In this document: positions 24,684 to 37,343 of the stretch, in pieces | Numbering within the stretch: the first letter of the stretch is position 1 | Layout: every line of letters starts with the position of its first letter | Assembly (NCBI GenBank): GCA_014218235.1 | Contig: CM024758.1 | Span: 76,642,206-76,706,205, forward strand | DNA length: 64,000 bases | DNA from: Colocasia esculenta | Lineage: Eukaryota; Streptophyta; Magnoliopsida; Alismatales; Araceae | Direction: 5' to 3' | The notes under the pieces: model-generated | Told to the model about the DNA's origin: nothing | Databases searched by the model: none | Seen by the model: only the letters and a program-made list of their open reading frames with translations | Position numbers and translations under genes: made by a program

Positions 24684-27080
24684 TGTAACGACCCTCCTTA
24701 TACCGGTACGGTTACACCAACCCACATCGGTATAATGAATGCCGCTACAGTGGGACATTTACCCAACAATTGTACAATAGGCTGAATCATACACAAATAT
24801 ATATAACACATGACAGCGGAAATGAAATAACTGGAAAGTAACTCTTATTCCATCATCATCATTATACATAGTCTATATAGAAATGGAAAAGCAATACTTC
24901 ATAACTGAGAAATTACAACTATTATATTGTCCACATAAGACTACGCAAAGTCTTTTATTACATACTATGAAAGAAGAAAATACAATGCTGAATCCAAGAC
25001 AAAAGTCTCCTACTCCCGCTCCGAGTCTCTCCTAACGATCTCCTCGGAAGAAGTAGAAATGTCTGCACCTGCTACACATGATAAGTGATTTATAACAATT
25101 TTACAATGCCTTAAAACCTATCACATGCTTTCTACACACTTTACAATATGCTAAACTAAATCTCATTTAACTACATTCACATGCTAAGATTATAACCATT
25201 TTAACATGGAGTTTACACATATTACAAAAACATTCCTAGCATAGGTTCTATGATCATTTTCACATGGTTAACACATCTACACACATGAATAGATTGTTGT
25301 TTTGACATGGATATATCGCATTCATATAAGGAATTATCATTTTACATGTTATACCATTGATTCATATTCTCACCTAATCATTTACACAATTTCACTTATC
25401 TAGTTCACATGTTCACACTTTCACACACATGCTCACATATTCTTAATTATATGCCATGACACATAGTCCAAACCACCTCTAGAAGGACACACACTTGTCA
25501 CATCACACACATATCTATCACCTAGACATTACAGTGATAAATCTTAGTTACTGCGCAGAACCGGGAGAAGCACTCTCCACCCTAACCAGCGGTACTTGTC
25601 CACCTCCAGGATTTAATCCCAATGCCCATGGGATATCACACACTATGAACTTTCCCGTGGGGACTTTACCACAGTACAGTTCCACAGCCCTCTAAGGTAG
25701 CAGTGTCACCCATTGGCACATTTACACATTTGTCTGAATTTTTAACACACGCTTAATGCACAATTTTAACACATCCATTCATGCTCACACATTTACATAC
25801 TTCAGTATTAACTAGCATGATACTACTGTTCTCAGTATTAAACAGATTCAAAACAAGTCTAATCATGTTGAAATTAGCAGATTTTAATACTAATCATATT
25901 AACATGCATTAATTTATCAATATCTCACACAAAATCGACATATATAGCTACTGTCATCATTTCAGTACAAAATTTTAACCAAAAATCTATCACAGGTTAT
26001 CCATCATGCATACCAAATTTTGCATTTTTCTGAATTACACACAAATTATGAAAATTCTAACAGTGGTATTATTCAAGGTAAAAATAGTCAAATTAGCATG
26101 GTTTTCATTATTCAGACTCATAGTTCATTCTACACATGGATACTGATAGTACTAAACATATGTCAATTTCTAGGAATTTAACTGTTTCCACACTATTTAC
26201 CTGAATTTCTATACTAATAAAACATGCTTACTGTTTTACCATTCAGAAAATGTAATAATTTATACAGATATCAGAAATTTCCAAAATTTCTACAGCATGA
26301 ACTGAAACCCATAAACATTGCACATAATTTTTATGACACTTGGATTCCACACATATTTCACAAACGAAATTTCACGAGATTAAAAACCTGTTTAACATGC
26401 ATTTCAGAATTTTAGATAAATAGGGTATTCCACAGAAATTCATAAAATTTGCACAACATGATCCAATAATGGTATTATATAGCATATCACTTTTACATTA
26501 TATCCTCATGCGCAGAAATCCGAAAAATAGGTCATATAGGTCAGACATGCACATTGTTGCAATCTGGCGAACTTGACGGCATTCATGTGGCCGCTTATCA
26601 GGTTAACAACAACAAAGGTCGCCGCCAACTAAAGATCTTAATAGCAAGGGATCCTGCCGTTAAGTTCCTGTCTGTGCAAAACACAGACTGAACATAAAAT
26701 CTTGGTGAAATTGGGGTTCCAGGACACGAATAAAATTCCAGAAAATACCTAGGACCTACTAGACGTATGTAGGAGTGATGTGAAAGGGTTACTTGCCTTG
26801 GATAAAATCTCCAATCGACGGATTAAGCCGGAGAAGCCCTCCTCGGCCTGAGCCAAAGAGTCCTCAAAACTCTCTCGTTCCGGGTTCTGTGTTGATCTCC
26901 TCTGCACACCAGTGTGGGGAAGTCGTTCCCAGTTGTTCAGAGCCCTCTCCAATCGTTGTAGAACGCCGGATGAAGCCTCCAATCGCCAGATTTCAGAACT
27001 CAAAGATGGGGTTTTTCGCACCAAGAACTAGGGTTTTGACTCAAGAGCCAAAAGGGTTAGACCTGGCCGGAGATGGGGTG

Positions 27081-27088
27081 TTTTATAG
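27081..27088 (-). promoter_or_regulatory. TATA box in element E 3' LTR
   Basis: Minus strand CTCTATAAAAC in a GC-rich setting. The same site in the 5' LTR (34915-34923) would drive element transcription. Confidence 0.6.
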
Positions 27089-27348
27089 AGCTAGAGTCGG
27101 AGACGAAATTGGGTAAGGTTGGGTTACCGTTGGGGAACAGTTTCCTAAACCAAGGGCAACATTTCCGGAGGCGTTTTCGGATCTGAAATCGCAACAGATC
27201 TGGGAGGTAAACGTCAACATCAATAGCCACTAATTCTGAGTCGGCGTCCATCGATGTGGCCGCTTACTTGGGATTGGCGTCCACCCATTTTGACGTCTAC
27301 TGGCCGCCAGAACTGAACTTAAACTGCAGAACTTTATGTACACCACAC

Positions 27349-27351
<3 letters not shown>

Positions 27352-27437
<86 letters not shown>
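27352..27437. repeat. (TA)n microsatellite in element E 3' LTR
   Basis: About 43 TA units, against about 25 in the partner LTR at 35186-35235. Confidence 0.98.
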
Positions 27438-27439
<2 letters not shown>

Positions 27440-27578
27440 CTACAATGCACACATTAAAATAATACTTATTCATGCAATGTTAACAAGTAAGTACTATGCA
27501 CAATAAATTTATACATCAATGGCATACATTTATACATACATAAGCAATCACCCAAAGATGAAAATCAAGGGCCTTACA

Positions 27579-27595
27579 CCCTCTCCCCCTTAAAG
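27579..27595 (-). other. Element E polypurine tract
   Basis: Minus strand CTTTAAGGGGGAGAGGG abutting the 3' LTR. Confidence 0.88.
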
Positions 27596-27623
27596 AAACT
27601 TCGTCCTCGAAGTTAGACTGACA

Positions 27624-28978
27624 CTACTCAAACAATTGAGGATATTTCTTCTTCAGTGCATCCTCAAGCTCCCAAGTAGCCTCCTCTCGCGAGAAGTTAC
27701 GCCATAAGACTTTCACCGACGCAATACTCTTGTTCCGGAGATGCTGAACCTTCCGGTCAAGAATAGCTACTGGTTGCTCCACCTAAGAAAGATCTGACTG
27801 GATCTCCACTGGCTCGTGGCTAATAACATGAGATGGATCTCTGACATACCTTCTGAGCATAGATACGTGGAAAACAGAATGAACACTAGCTAACGCTGGG
27901 GGTAAAGCTAGCTCATTTCCACGTTGCCCAATCGTCTGAGAATCTCATACGGGCCAATGAATCTAGGACTTAACTTACCATGCCTTCCAAATCTAACTAC
28001 ACCACGAGTAGGCGAAATCTTTAAAAAGACATGCTCACCTACCTTAAACTCTAAATTCTTCCTCTTGTTGTCGGCATAACTCTTCTGCCTATCCTGTGCC
28101 GCAACAAGCCTCTTCCTAATCAGCTGGACCTTATCCGAAGTCTCCTGAACTAACTTCGGACCAATCAGCTGCCTATCACCGGACTCCTCCCAACATAAAG
28201 GAGATCTACAAAGCCTACCATACAATGCCTCAAATGGAGCCATACCAATGCTCGCATGAAAACTATTGTTGTATGCGAACTCCACTAGAGGTAAATGGCG
28301 CTCCCAATCATCCTTCCAATCCAGCACACACGCCCTCAACATATCTTCGAGCGTCTGAATAGTCCTCTCGGACTGTCCATCTGTCTGGGGATGAAATTGT
28401 CGAACTAAGCTTCAACTCCGAACCTAACGCATCCTGAAGACCCTTCCATAATCTCGAAGTAAATCTCGGATCTCAATCCGAAATGATCGACTTCGGTACA
28501 CCATGCAATCTAATAATGCTACTAATATACAATCTAGCTAAACTCTCTACTGACTGCTTCTTCTTCATGGGCAATAAATGTGCAGTCTTCGAGAATCTAT
28601 CTACAACTACCCAAATCGAGTCATTACCCCGTCTAGATCGAGGTAAACCCGTAACGAAATCCATAGTGACAGCCTCCCACTTCCATACTGGGATCTCCAT
28701 CTTTGCATAAGCCCAGATGGTCGCTGCCGCTCTGCCTTCACTTGCTGGCACACTAGACATCTAGAGACATACTCCGCTACATCCTTCTTCATGCCAGACC
28801 ACCAAAAAGATCTCTTCAAATCCTGGTACATCTTAGTGTTACCTGGATGAATAGAGAATCTAGACCTATGAGCCTCTGCTAATACATGTTCACGGACATC
28901 TACGATGTCTGGAACACAAACACGGTGTTGGAATCTAATCACACCATCCTCATCACGAGCAATGCCTGCCTTGCCCAC
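27624..28978 (-). pseudogene. Element E integrase and chromodomain
   Basis: The zinc-binding part (28607-28978) has HRSRFSIHPGNTKMYQDL and CLVCQQVK. The core (28473-28760) has MDFVTGLP and ends at SIISD followed by TGA where relatives have Arg. A further frame (27908-28342) carries YNNSFHASIGMAPFEALYG and the spacer to GPYEILRR. Beyond a frameshift, VFHVSMLRRYVRDPSHVI and a readable chromodomain (VLWRNFSREEATWEL, then YPQLFE) end at 27624. A frameshift lies near 28700. The chromodomain is the reason for assigning a chromovirus. Confidence 0.88.
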
Positions 28979-28984
28979 TAACTC

Positions 28985-31040
28985 TTAGAGTCTAGGGTCG
29001 GCTTTCTGTTGCTCGATCACCTCATCCAACACCGATGACCTAATAAACAACTGAGCTATAAAAGCCTGGCACAATGATGGCTCTAACTCAGTCATCGCAC
29101 ACGCCGCATCCTCCAACATCTTCCAATCCTGCTGGAGAGACGATCTCTTCCTACTAAGGGCATCTGCTACGACATTCACCTTTCCAGGATGATACTGGAG
29201 GTCGAAGTCATAGTCCTTCAGGAACTCAATCCATCTTCTCTGCCTAAGGTTTAATTCCTTTTGGGATAAAAGATACTTTAGACTCTTGTGGTCAGTGAAC
29301 ACCTCAAATCTGACACCATAAAGATAGTGTCTCCAGATCTTCAGTGCATGAACCACTGCCGCAAGCTCAAGATCATGAGTCGGATAGTTTCGCTCATGCT
29401 CCTTCAATTGGCGAGAAGCATACGCTACTACCCTTCCTTGCTGCATCAATACACAGCCAAGGCCAATCCGAGATGCATCCGTGTAGATAGCAAAACCATC
29501 TACACCGCTCGGAAAAACTAACACAGGAGCCGAAGTGAGCTTAGTCTTCAATAATTGAAAACTACTCTCACACTCCTCAGACCAGACAAACTTTACTCCC
29601 TTCCTGGTTAGCTGAGTCAATGGTGCGGCGATGGATGAAAATCCCTCAATGAATAGCCGATAATAACCCGCCAGACCAAGAAAACTCCTAATCTCCGAAG
29701 GAGTCTTGGGAATCTCCCAATCCATAACAGCCTGGACTTTCGATGGATCAACTGCTACTCCAGCACCGGAGATTACATGCCCAAGGAAATGAACCTCGCG
29801 CAACCAAAAATCGCACTTTCTGAATTTTGCATACAGCTTGTGCTCACGGAGAACCTCTAATACTACCCTCAAATGCTGACGGTGTGTAGCCTCATCCGAA
29901 GAATAGACCAACATATCATCAATGAAAACTACCACAAAACTATCTAAATATGGTCTAAACACCATGTTCATGAGATCCATGAACGCTGCCGGGGCGTTGG
30001 TCAGACCAAAAGGAAGGACCAAAAACTCATAATGTCCATAACGGGTTCTAAAGGCCGTCTTGGACACATCCTCACTCCTAATCCTTAACTGATGATAGCC
30101 AGAATGCAAATCAATCTTGGAAAAGACTGATGCATTCTGTAGCTGGTCAAACAAATCATCAATCCGTGGTAAGGGATACATGTTCTTTACCGTCACTTGG
30201 TTTAGCTTCCTATAATCGATGCATAACCTGAGTGACCCATCCTTCTTCCTTACAAACAATACAGGTGCGCCCCAAGGAGAAACGCTAGGGCGTATGAATC
30301 CCTTATCTAACAAATCCTGCAACTGCTTCCTTAGCTCTGCTAATTCCGTAGGTGCCATCCGATAAGGGGCCTTCGAGATAGGAGAGGTGCCAGGAAGCAA
30401 CTCTAGCATGAACTCTATCTCTCTAGCCGGCAATCCAGATAAATCATCGGGAAAGACATCTGGAAAATCATGCACTACATCTATCTCTGCAAGAGTAGGT
30501 GACTCATCAGCCTTGGGTACTAATACCACGCTGGCAAGAAAAGCGTCACAACCCTTGTTCACCATTCTTATCGCCCTCATGGCAGAGATGACAAACTTCC
30601 CTGCCAAGTTCCTTGGCAAAGGATGAGAAAATTCATCTTCACCAGGAATGCGGAAAATGATCTTCTTCACACGACAATCTACTAATGCATAGTGTTCCTC
30701 TAGCCAATCCAGACCAAGAATAACATCGTAGTCCTTCATCTTTAGCAAGAAGAAACACCCTTCTAGGACTCTATCCTCAATGCACACTGGTAAAGACGGA
30801 ATACACTTCCTAGTCGATACCATACCCGCAGGTGTGTGCACAGACAAAGGGACTTCTAAATCCTCAAACTTTATCCCTGACTCTAAGGCTAACTGCCTAG
30901 CAAAATGCTCAGAAATAAACGAGTGGGTAGCACCTGTATCGAACAAAACCCGAGCATGCACACCTAAGAACAAAACCGTACCTTCGGTGACATGATCTGC
31001 CTGCTCGGCGTCCTCACGAGCTAACGCAAACAGTACTCGA
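28985..31040 (-). pseudogene. Element E protease, reverse transcriptase and RNase H
   Basis: One long open frame. Protease: LFDTGATHSFIS and YDVILGLDWLEEH, with the catalytic Asp intact. RT: PYRMAPTELAELRKQL, GAPVLFVRKKDGSLRLCIDYRKLN, FGLTNAPAAFM, the catalytic FVVVFIDDMLVYS, and FLGLAGYYRLF. RNase H: YTDASRIGLGCVL, HDLELAAVVHALKIWRHYL and VADALSRK. The domains look functional. A TAA at 28985-28987, where relatives have Gln, cuts it from the integrase. Two adjacent TGA codons near 31065 separate it from gag in the same frame. Confidence 0.92.
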
Positions 31041-31758
31041 GTTGGGGCTCGAGGTCTCCCTAGTCATCATGTCGCTGGCGCTACTGCTGCTGCTGCTGGG
31101 GCTGGTGCCGCTCCACGCTGACCTCCCTGCTGTAGTCTGGGGAAATCCTTGATCCTATGCTCGCTGCTCCCACACTTCAAGCACTTCCCCGCCAACTTCC
31201 AACATTCTGTACCACCATGTGCCCTCCCGCAATGAGGACACTCCTTCTGGCCACTAGGGGAACGTTGAGAAGGTACCTGACTGCTTCCCGATGCCACGAG
31301 ATGCTGCGGTGACTGAAAAGCCGCCTTCTTCCTCTCCTGCCTGTGGAAAGGAGCTACAGGCCTCTTCTGAGAAGCCTTCTTCTCCTCCAAGTACTACTCC
31401 ATCTCTCCCTCCTGACGACACGCTGCGCTAAGGGCCTCATCGAGGGTACGATGATCAAATGCCACCAACCTCGTCCTCAGCGATGGCCTCAAACCCATCA
31501 CAAACTTCTTCGCCTTCCTGCGCTCATTAGCTACAATATGAGGGGCATACTTAGACAGCTCGGCAAACCTGGCCTCGTACTCCAGTACGGTCATAGAGCC
31601 CTGAGTCAACGAGAGGAACTCCTACTCCATCTTGTCCTGGATGTGCTCTGGAACAAACTTGGCTCGGAAAAGCCTCACGAACTCGTCCCAACCAATCTCC
31701 ACAGCACCATCCTCGAACCTGGTACAAAGTAACGAGGACCACCACACGTCGGCTCGCT

Positions 31759-31836
31759 CCTTCCAAAACCACCCATAAGGACTAACCAACATAATCTATA
31801 CTTAAAGAAAGAACCACCGAATTAATTTACACATAC
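31759..31836 (-). other. Intron-like insertion 2 in element E gag (78 nt)
   Basis: GTATGT at the donor, AG at the acceptor and U-rich between. It interrupts YMLQ | ER-AD-WW exactly where element I reads continuously (51682-51705). Removal keeps the frame. It contains a stop if retained. Confidence 0.7.
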
Positions 31837-32037
31837 CTGCAGCATATAGGTGGCTAAAGTGACCTTGTCATCCTCAGCGCACCTAATAGCCTGGAAGATC
31901 TTCTCGATCTCCCTCATCCAGCTCTCAGCTAATAATGGATCGCTCTCCCCCTTAAAAGAGGGTGGCGACATCCTCTTGAACCGTTCCATGATGGAGGGTC
32001 CACCATGGTCTTGAGCCTGGGGAACTGGCACTTGAGC

Positions 32038-32113
32038 CTGCCACAGCAAACATCATAAGCAACACATATAGTATAGAAACATAGTAAACATATCATCAAA
32101 TAAAACAGACTAC
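32038..32113 (-). other. Intron-like insertion 1 in element E gag (76 nt)
   Basis: GTAGTC donor, GTGGCAG acceptor and very AT-rich against a GC-rich gag. Removal joins the frames in phase 0 (MIDR to AQVPVPQ). Retention gives a stop within five codons. Element I lacks it at the matching place (about 51490). Confidence 0.7.
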
Positions 32114-32499
32114 CCTGTCTATCATTCTAAGCTGAGCCTCCAGCTGAGCCTGGAGTGCAGCCTGGGTGTGGGCCTGCGTCTGCATGGCCTGCACTAAACC
32201 CTGCATGAACACTCCATAGTCTACTGGTGGCGGTGGGGGAAGCACAGGACCCTGGGGTGCTGGGGCCTGCTGCTCACCCTGATCCTCACGCCGAGGCTCA
32301 TCTCTCCTCTGCTCACCCTCACGAGCAGGAACACCACACCTACCACGTGAAGCCATACCCTGCAAAATGATTTAATCACAAATTAGAACTGGACTATCTA
32401 ATTTCTCACTATTTACTTATCTATGTGGACAATCTACACAGACTTAGCATACAATGAAGATGATGGTATGTGTATATTTATGTACAATTTCAGCCTATA

Positions 32500-32511
32500 T
32501 CTCTGATACCA
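32500..32511 (-). other. Element E primer-binding site
   Basis: Minus strand TGGTATCAGAGA, a tRNA-iMet complement with the last base changed. It lies 5 nt from the 5' LTR. Confidence 0.85.
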
Positions 32512-32516
32512 ATCTC

Positions 32517-35182
32517 TGTAACGACCCTCCTTATACCGGTACGGTTACACCAACCCACATCGGTATAATGAATGCCGCTACAGTGGGACATTTACCCAAC
32601 AATTGTACAATAGGCTGAATCATACACAAATATATATAACACATGACAGCGGAAATGAAATAACTGGAAAGTAACTCTTATTCCATCATCATCATTTATA
32701 CACAGTCTATATAGAAATGGAAAAGCAATACTTCATAACTGAGAAATTACAACTATTATATTGTCCACATAAGACTACGCAAAGTCTTTTATTACATACT
32801 ATGAAAGAAGAAAATACAATGCTGAATCCAAGACAAAAGTCTCCTACTCCCGCTCCGAGTCGCTACTAACGATCTCCTCGGAAGAAGTAGAAATGTTTGC
32901 ACCTGCTACACATGATAAGTGATTTATAACAATTTTACAATGCCTTAAAACCTATCACATGCTTTCTACACACTTTACAATATGCTAAACTAAATCTCAT
33001 TTAACTACATTCACATGCTAAGATAATAACCATTTAAACATGGAGTTTACACATATTACAAAAACATTCCTAGCATAGGTTCTATGATCATTTTCACATG
33101 GTTAACACATCTACACACATGAATAGATTTCTGTTTTGACATGGATATATCGCATTCATATAAGGAATTATCATTTTACATGTTATACCATTGATTCATA
33201 TTCTCACCTAATCATTTACACAATTTCACTTATCTAGTTCACATGTTCACACTTTCACACACATGCTCCCATATTCTTAATTATATGCCATGACACATAG
33301 TCCAAACAACCTCTAGAAGGACACACACTTGTCACATCACACACATATCTATCACCTAGACATTACAGTGATAAATCTTAGTTACTGCGCAGAACCGGGA
33401 GAAGCACTCTCCACCCTAACCAGCGGTACTTGTCCGCCTCCAGGATTTAATCCCAATGCCCATGGGATATCACACACTATGAACTTTCCCATGGGGACTT
33501 TACCACAGTACAGTTCCACAGCCCTCTAAGGTAGCAGTGTCACCCATTGGCACATTTACACATTTGTCTGAATTTTTAACACACGCTTAATGCACAATTT
33601 TAACACATCCAATTCATGCTCACACATTTACATACTTCAGTATTAACTATCATGGTACTACTGTTCTCAGTATTAAACAGATTCAAAACAAGTCTAATCA
33701 TGTTGAAATTAGCAGATTTTAATACTAATCATATTAACATGCATTAATTTATCAATATCTCACACAAAATCGACATATATAGCTACTATCATCATTTCAG
33801 TACAAAATTTTAACCAAAAATCTATCACAGGATAACCATCATGCATACCCAATTTCGCATTTTTCTGAATTACACACAAATTATGAAAATTCTAATAGTG
33901 GTATTATTCAAGGTAAAAATAGTCAAATTAGCATGGTTTTCATTATTCAGACCCATAGTTCATTCTACACATGGATACTGATATTCCTAAACATATGTCA
34001 ATTTCTAGGAATTTAACTGTTTCCACACTATTTACCTGAATTTCTATACTAATAAAACAAGCTTATTGTTTTACCATTCAGAAAATGTAATAATTTATAC
34101 AGATATCAGAAATTTCCAAAATTTCTACAGCATGAACTGAAACCCATAAACATTGTACAGAATTTTTATGACACTTGGATTCCACACATATTTCACAAAC
34201 AAAATTTCACGAGAATAAAAACCTGTTTAACATGCATTTCAGAATTTTCAGATAAATAGGGTATTCCACAGAAATTCATAAAATTTGCACAGCATGATCC
34301 AATAATGGTATTATATAGCATATCACCTTTACATTATATCATCATGCGCAGAAATCTGAAAAATAGGTCATATAGGTCAGACATGCACTGTTGCAGTCTG
34401 GCGAACTTGACGGCATTCATGTGGCGGCTTATCATGTTAACGGCAACAAAGGTCGCTGCTAGCTAAAGATCTTAACGGCAAGGGATCCTGCCGTTAAGTT
34501 CCTGTCTGTGCAAAACACAGACTGAACATAAAATCTTGGTGAAATTGGGGTTCCAGGACACGAATAAAATTCCAGAAAATACCTAGGACCTACTAGACGT
34601 ATGTAGGAGTGATGTGAAAGGGTTACTTGCCTTGGATAAAATCTCCAATCAACGGATTAAGCCGGAGAAGCCCTCCTCGGCCTGAGCCAAAGAGTCCTCA
34701 AAACTGTCTCGATCCGGGTTCTGTGTTGATCTCCTCTGCACACCAGTGTGGGGAAGTCGTTCCCAGTTGTTCAGAGCCCTCTCCAATCGTTGTAGAACGC
34801 CGGATGAAGCCTCCAGTCACCGGATTTCAGAACTCAAAGATGGGGTTTTTCGCACCAAGAACTAGGGTTTTGACTCAAGAGCCAAAAGGGTTAGACCTGG
34901 CCGGAGATGGGGTGTTTTATAGAGCTAGAGTCGGAGACGAAATTGGGTAAGGTTGGGTTACCGTTGGGGGACGGTTTCCTAAACCAAGGGCAACATTTTC
35001 GGAGGCATTTTCGGATCTGAAATCGCAACAGATCTAGGAGGTAAACGTCAACATCAATAGCCGCCAATTCTGAGTCGGAGTCCATCGATGTGGCCGCTTA
35101 CTTGGGATTGGCGTCCACCCATTTTGACGTCTACTGGCCGCCAGAACTGAACTTAAACTGCAGAACTTTATGTACACCACAC

Positions 35183-35237
<55 letters not shown>

Positions 35238-35377
35238 CTACAATGCACACATTAAAATAATACTTATTCATGCAATGTTAACAAGTAAGTACTATGCACA
35301 ATAAAATTTATACATCAATGGCATACATTTATACATACATAAGCAATCACCCAAAGATGAAAATCGAGGGCCTTACA
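32517..35377 (-). repeat. Element E 5' LTR
   Basis: Pairs with 24684-27578. Minus-strand TATA box at 34923-34915. Donor-like AAG|GCAAGT at 34630-34629, about 290 nt after the TATA. Acceptor-like TGTGTAGCAG|GT at 32904-32903. The (TA)n tract is at 35186-35235. Confidence 0.95.
34915..34923 (-). promoter_or_regulatory. TATA box in element E 5' LTR
   Basis: Minus strand TCTATAAAA. It is followed by a leader that contains the AGGGCTTCTCCGG segment shared with element I and ends at the donor-like site. Confidence 0.65.
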
Positions 35378-35382
35378 GTTCG

Positions 35383-36850
35383 GTTGTGGAGGAGTTTTGG
35401 TGGTGTGGCGTCCTTGATCCCTCCTTCCTTTTCCGGCGTGGGCATGGCGGCTTCCTCTTCGACGTATGACTTCTTCTCTGACGTGTAGGAGGTCGGACAT
35501 TGCTCGTAGATGGCGTAAGCGTGGAGCTTGGAGCGATAAGGAGACTGCCATGCACAAGAGAAGACCCCAACAGGTTGGCTCTTCATCTTGAGGTAGGGAC
35601 CCTCAACTTTCCCCTTAGTTCTATCATGCTAGGACCTCCTTCCCTTCTCCAAGCCTTGTAGAATCCATGCTAGGTGTGTGTGGATGCATGTTTGGTTCTT
35701 TTGATCTTGACTGGGGTTGGGGGTTTGAGTGTTTCCATGATGTGCATGTGAGATTCCATGAGTGTAGATCCTTAACATTGGCATGCATGGGTGTGAATGA
35801 GGGTGGTTTGTGATCCTAGCATGTGTATTGATGGTTCTCCATGCTCCCCTCCCTGTGTGCACACCAAATTTGCAGTTTTGTTGTGTTTTTGGAGGTCTCG
35901 TGTAGGCACCAGTCCTCTGTCTATGGTCGCGACAAGGTCCTTGCTGCGACCCAGAACGCGATGCTACCTCCGTCATCTTTTGGTCTAGTAGAGATAGGCT
36001 CCATGTTGCATTCTGGTTGCCACAGGGAGTGCGTCGCATTCTAACCCAGGTTGCGACAGGCAAGGTGTCGCATTCAGGTTGCAACCACCACTACGTCACC
36101 TCCACTGAGAAAGAGACAATAACCCTATAGCCTTCTCAGATAGAGAGTGACATGCATCCTGTTCGGAGCCCGTTATGCTGCCTCTCTGTTTCTTGGCACA
36201 TGTGCTATTCCTAGCACGATCCTACACTAGTCATTTGCCTGGTGCTTGACACTAGAGGGCTTGTCCCGTTAGAGGTTGTTACCGTTACCTAGGACCCCCC
36301 GTCCCCGCGTCCCAGTTGAGGGAGTTCTCCACGCGGCAGGGGTGCTCGAGTTACGGACTCTAGTAGCTGAGGGGAAAACGGTGGGGACAGCGACGTGGAG
36401 TCATTTGCAAAGCTTTCTTGCTTGGTCTGGTACGCTGAGGTGGTTTGGTAGTTCTTCTAGCGCAGATCAACTAGTCTTTCTCGCTGCCTCACTCTACATG
36501 GTTCTGGTACCATCTAGAGGGGCTAGGCATGGGACCGTAGTCCGGCCAGACTACGGCAGTTGTGTGGTTACTTTTAGTTCCACATCTCACTCTGACGAGA
36601 GGTGGCAGACTCGAACTGGTGGTCGAGGGTTAGGCACGTGGCGCACCTGACCGGTTGACTAGTGGTAGTTGTTCTCTGTGGCTACTATCTTTGTCCAGAT
36701 CGTTTCCCTCTGTCTATTTTTGCAGCCTTGGGGTTCGTCTCCGTACTGTGGTTAGACGAGTTTCTGGTCCCGACGTGTTTAGACCAAAAGCCATGTAATT
36801 TACTTTCTGCTTCCGCACTTACTTTGTTAATAGAATAAATTATCTTGCTT
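35383..36850 (+). repeat. Element D 3' LTR, second part
   Basis: Continues LTR D after the GTTCG duplication. The stretch to about 36345 is homologous to LTR J up to its break at 61884. GTCGC/GCGAC motifs cluster at 35925-36080. Donor-like GAG|GTAGG at 35593; acceptor-like CTATTTTTGCAG at 36725. The right end is not clear. I place it near the T-rich AATAAATTATC stretch, because later sequence has no partner. Confidence 0.75.
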
Positions 36851-37310
36851 ACTTTTTTTAAACCATATATCTATTCTGCTTATTAGAACTAGTAGGAGAT
36901 TGGTAGTCTCTGTTGGACTTCTTCGTGAAGCTCATTCCCTCCTTTTTAGGTGAGATTTCACCGCAGCACCTTCCACGGCGGGCAGAGGAGATAGGGCTGT
37001 AGAAGACGACATCTTCTTTGAGCAGTGTTCCCCTTTGTACTTCTTGGCTCTTCACCCTCGAGATATGCCCCTAAGAGATCTGTTATCCTCTCTTATTTAG
37101 CACTTGTACTTTGTTACTTGGGACTGTACTAGACTCGTATTTTATGTTGGACGCTTTTCTTCAATTGTACTTTGTGTTCCCCTTTGTAATATCCGTCAGA
37201 AAACCCGCCTTTCCTTGTGGTGGTAAGTGGAGGACTTATTGCTCTTCTTTTTCTAAGAAACATCCAATCATGATATGATTCATTCAGCTATATCATTTGA
37301 GTGTGTTCAA
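36851..37310. other. Unassigned sequence between LTR D and the MULE
   Basis: No coding frame of note, no repeat partner in the window, no recognisable termini. It may include the true end of LTR D or another fragment. Confidence 0.5.
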
Positions 37311-37343
37311 AGTCAGATTTTTTTTGCGCAAATCAACAACCGG

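Larger units (their letters stand above)
24684..27578 (-). repeat. Element E 3' LTR
   Basis: TGTAACGACC...GGCCTTACA in plus orientation. It pairs with 32517-35377. It holds a (TA)n tract of about 43 units (27352-27437), a minus-strand TATA box at 27081-27088, and a donor-like AAG|GCAAGT at 26796-26795. Confidence 0.95.
31067..32356 (-). pseudogene. Element E gag with two intron-like insertions
   Basis: ATG at 32356 (MASRGRCGVPAREG). The Gln-rich segment VDYGVFMQGLVQAMQTQAHTQA is followed by an insertion at 32113-32038. Then come IMERFKRMSPPSFKGESDPLLAESWMREIEKIFQAIRC and, after YMLQ, a second insertion at 31836-31759. WW, FVRLFRAKFVPEHIQDKME and YEARFAELSKYAP complete the capsid. Stops occur after DKME and after GEME. 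The zinc region has CPHCGRAHGGTEC and CLKCGSSEHRIKDF, the last with its final Cys changed to Phe. It is homologous to the gag of element I. Confidence 0.88.
24684..35377 (-). mobile_element. Element E: complete Ty3/gypsy chromovirus with target duplication GTTCG
   Basis: 10.7 kb, minus strand, with two 2.9 kb LTRs that are very similar apart from a (TA)n tract. The 5-bp duplication GTTCG lies at 24679-24683 and 35378-35382. Order is 5' LTR, PBS, gag (with two intron-like insertions), protease-RT-RNase H in one long frame, integrase, chromodomain, PPT, 3' LTR. It has only a handful of stops and one or two frameshifts, so it is among the youngest elements here. It sits in the 3' LTR of element D. 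Confidence 0.95.

Noticed and set aside
36276..36650. 124-residue plus-strand frame
   Set aside because: Lies in LTR D; the matching stretch of LTR J is not open and no domain is visible.
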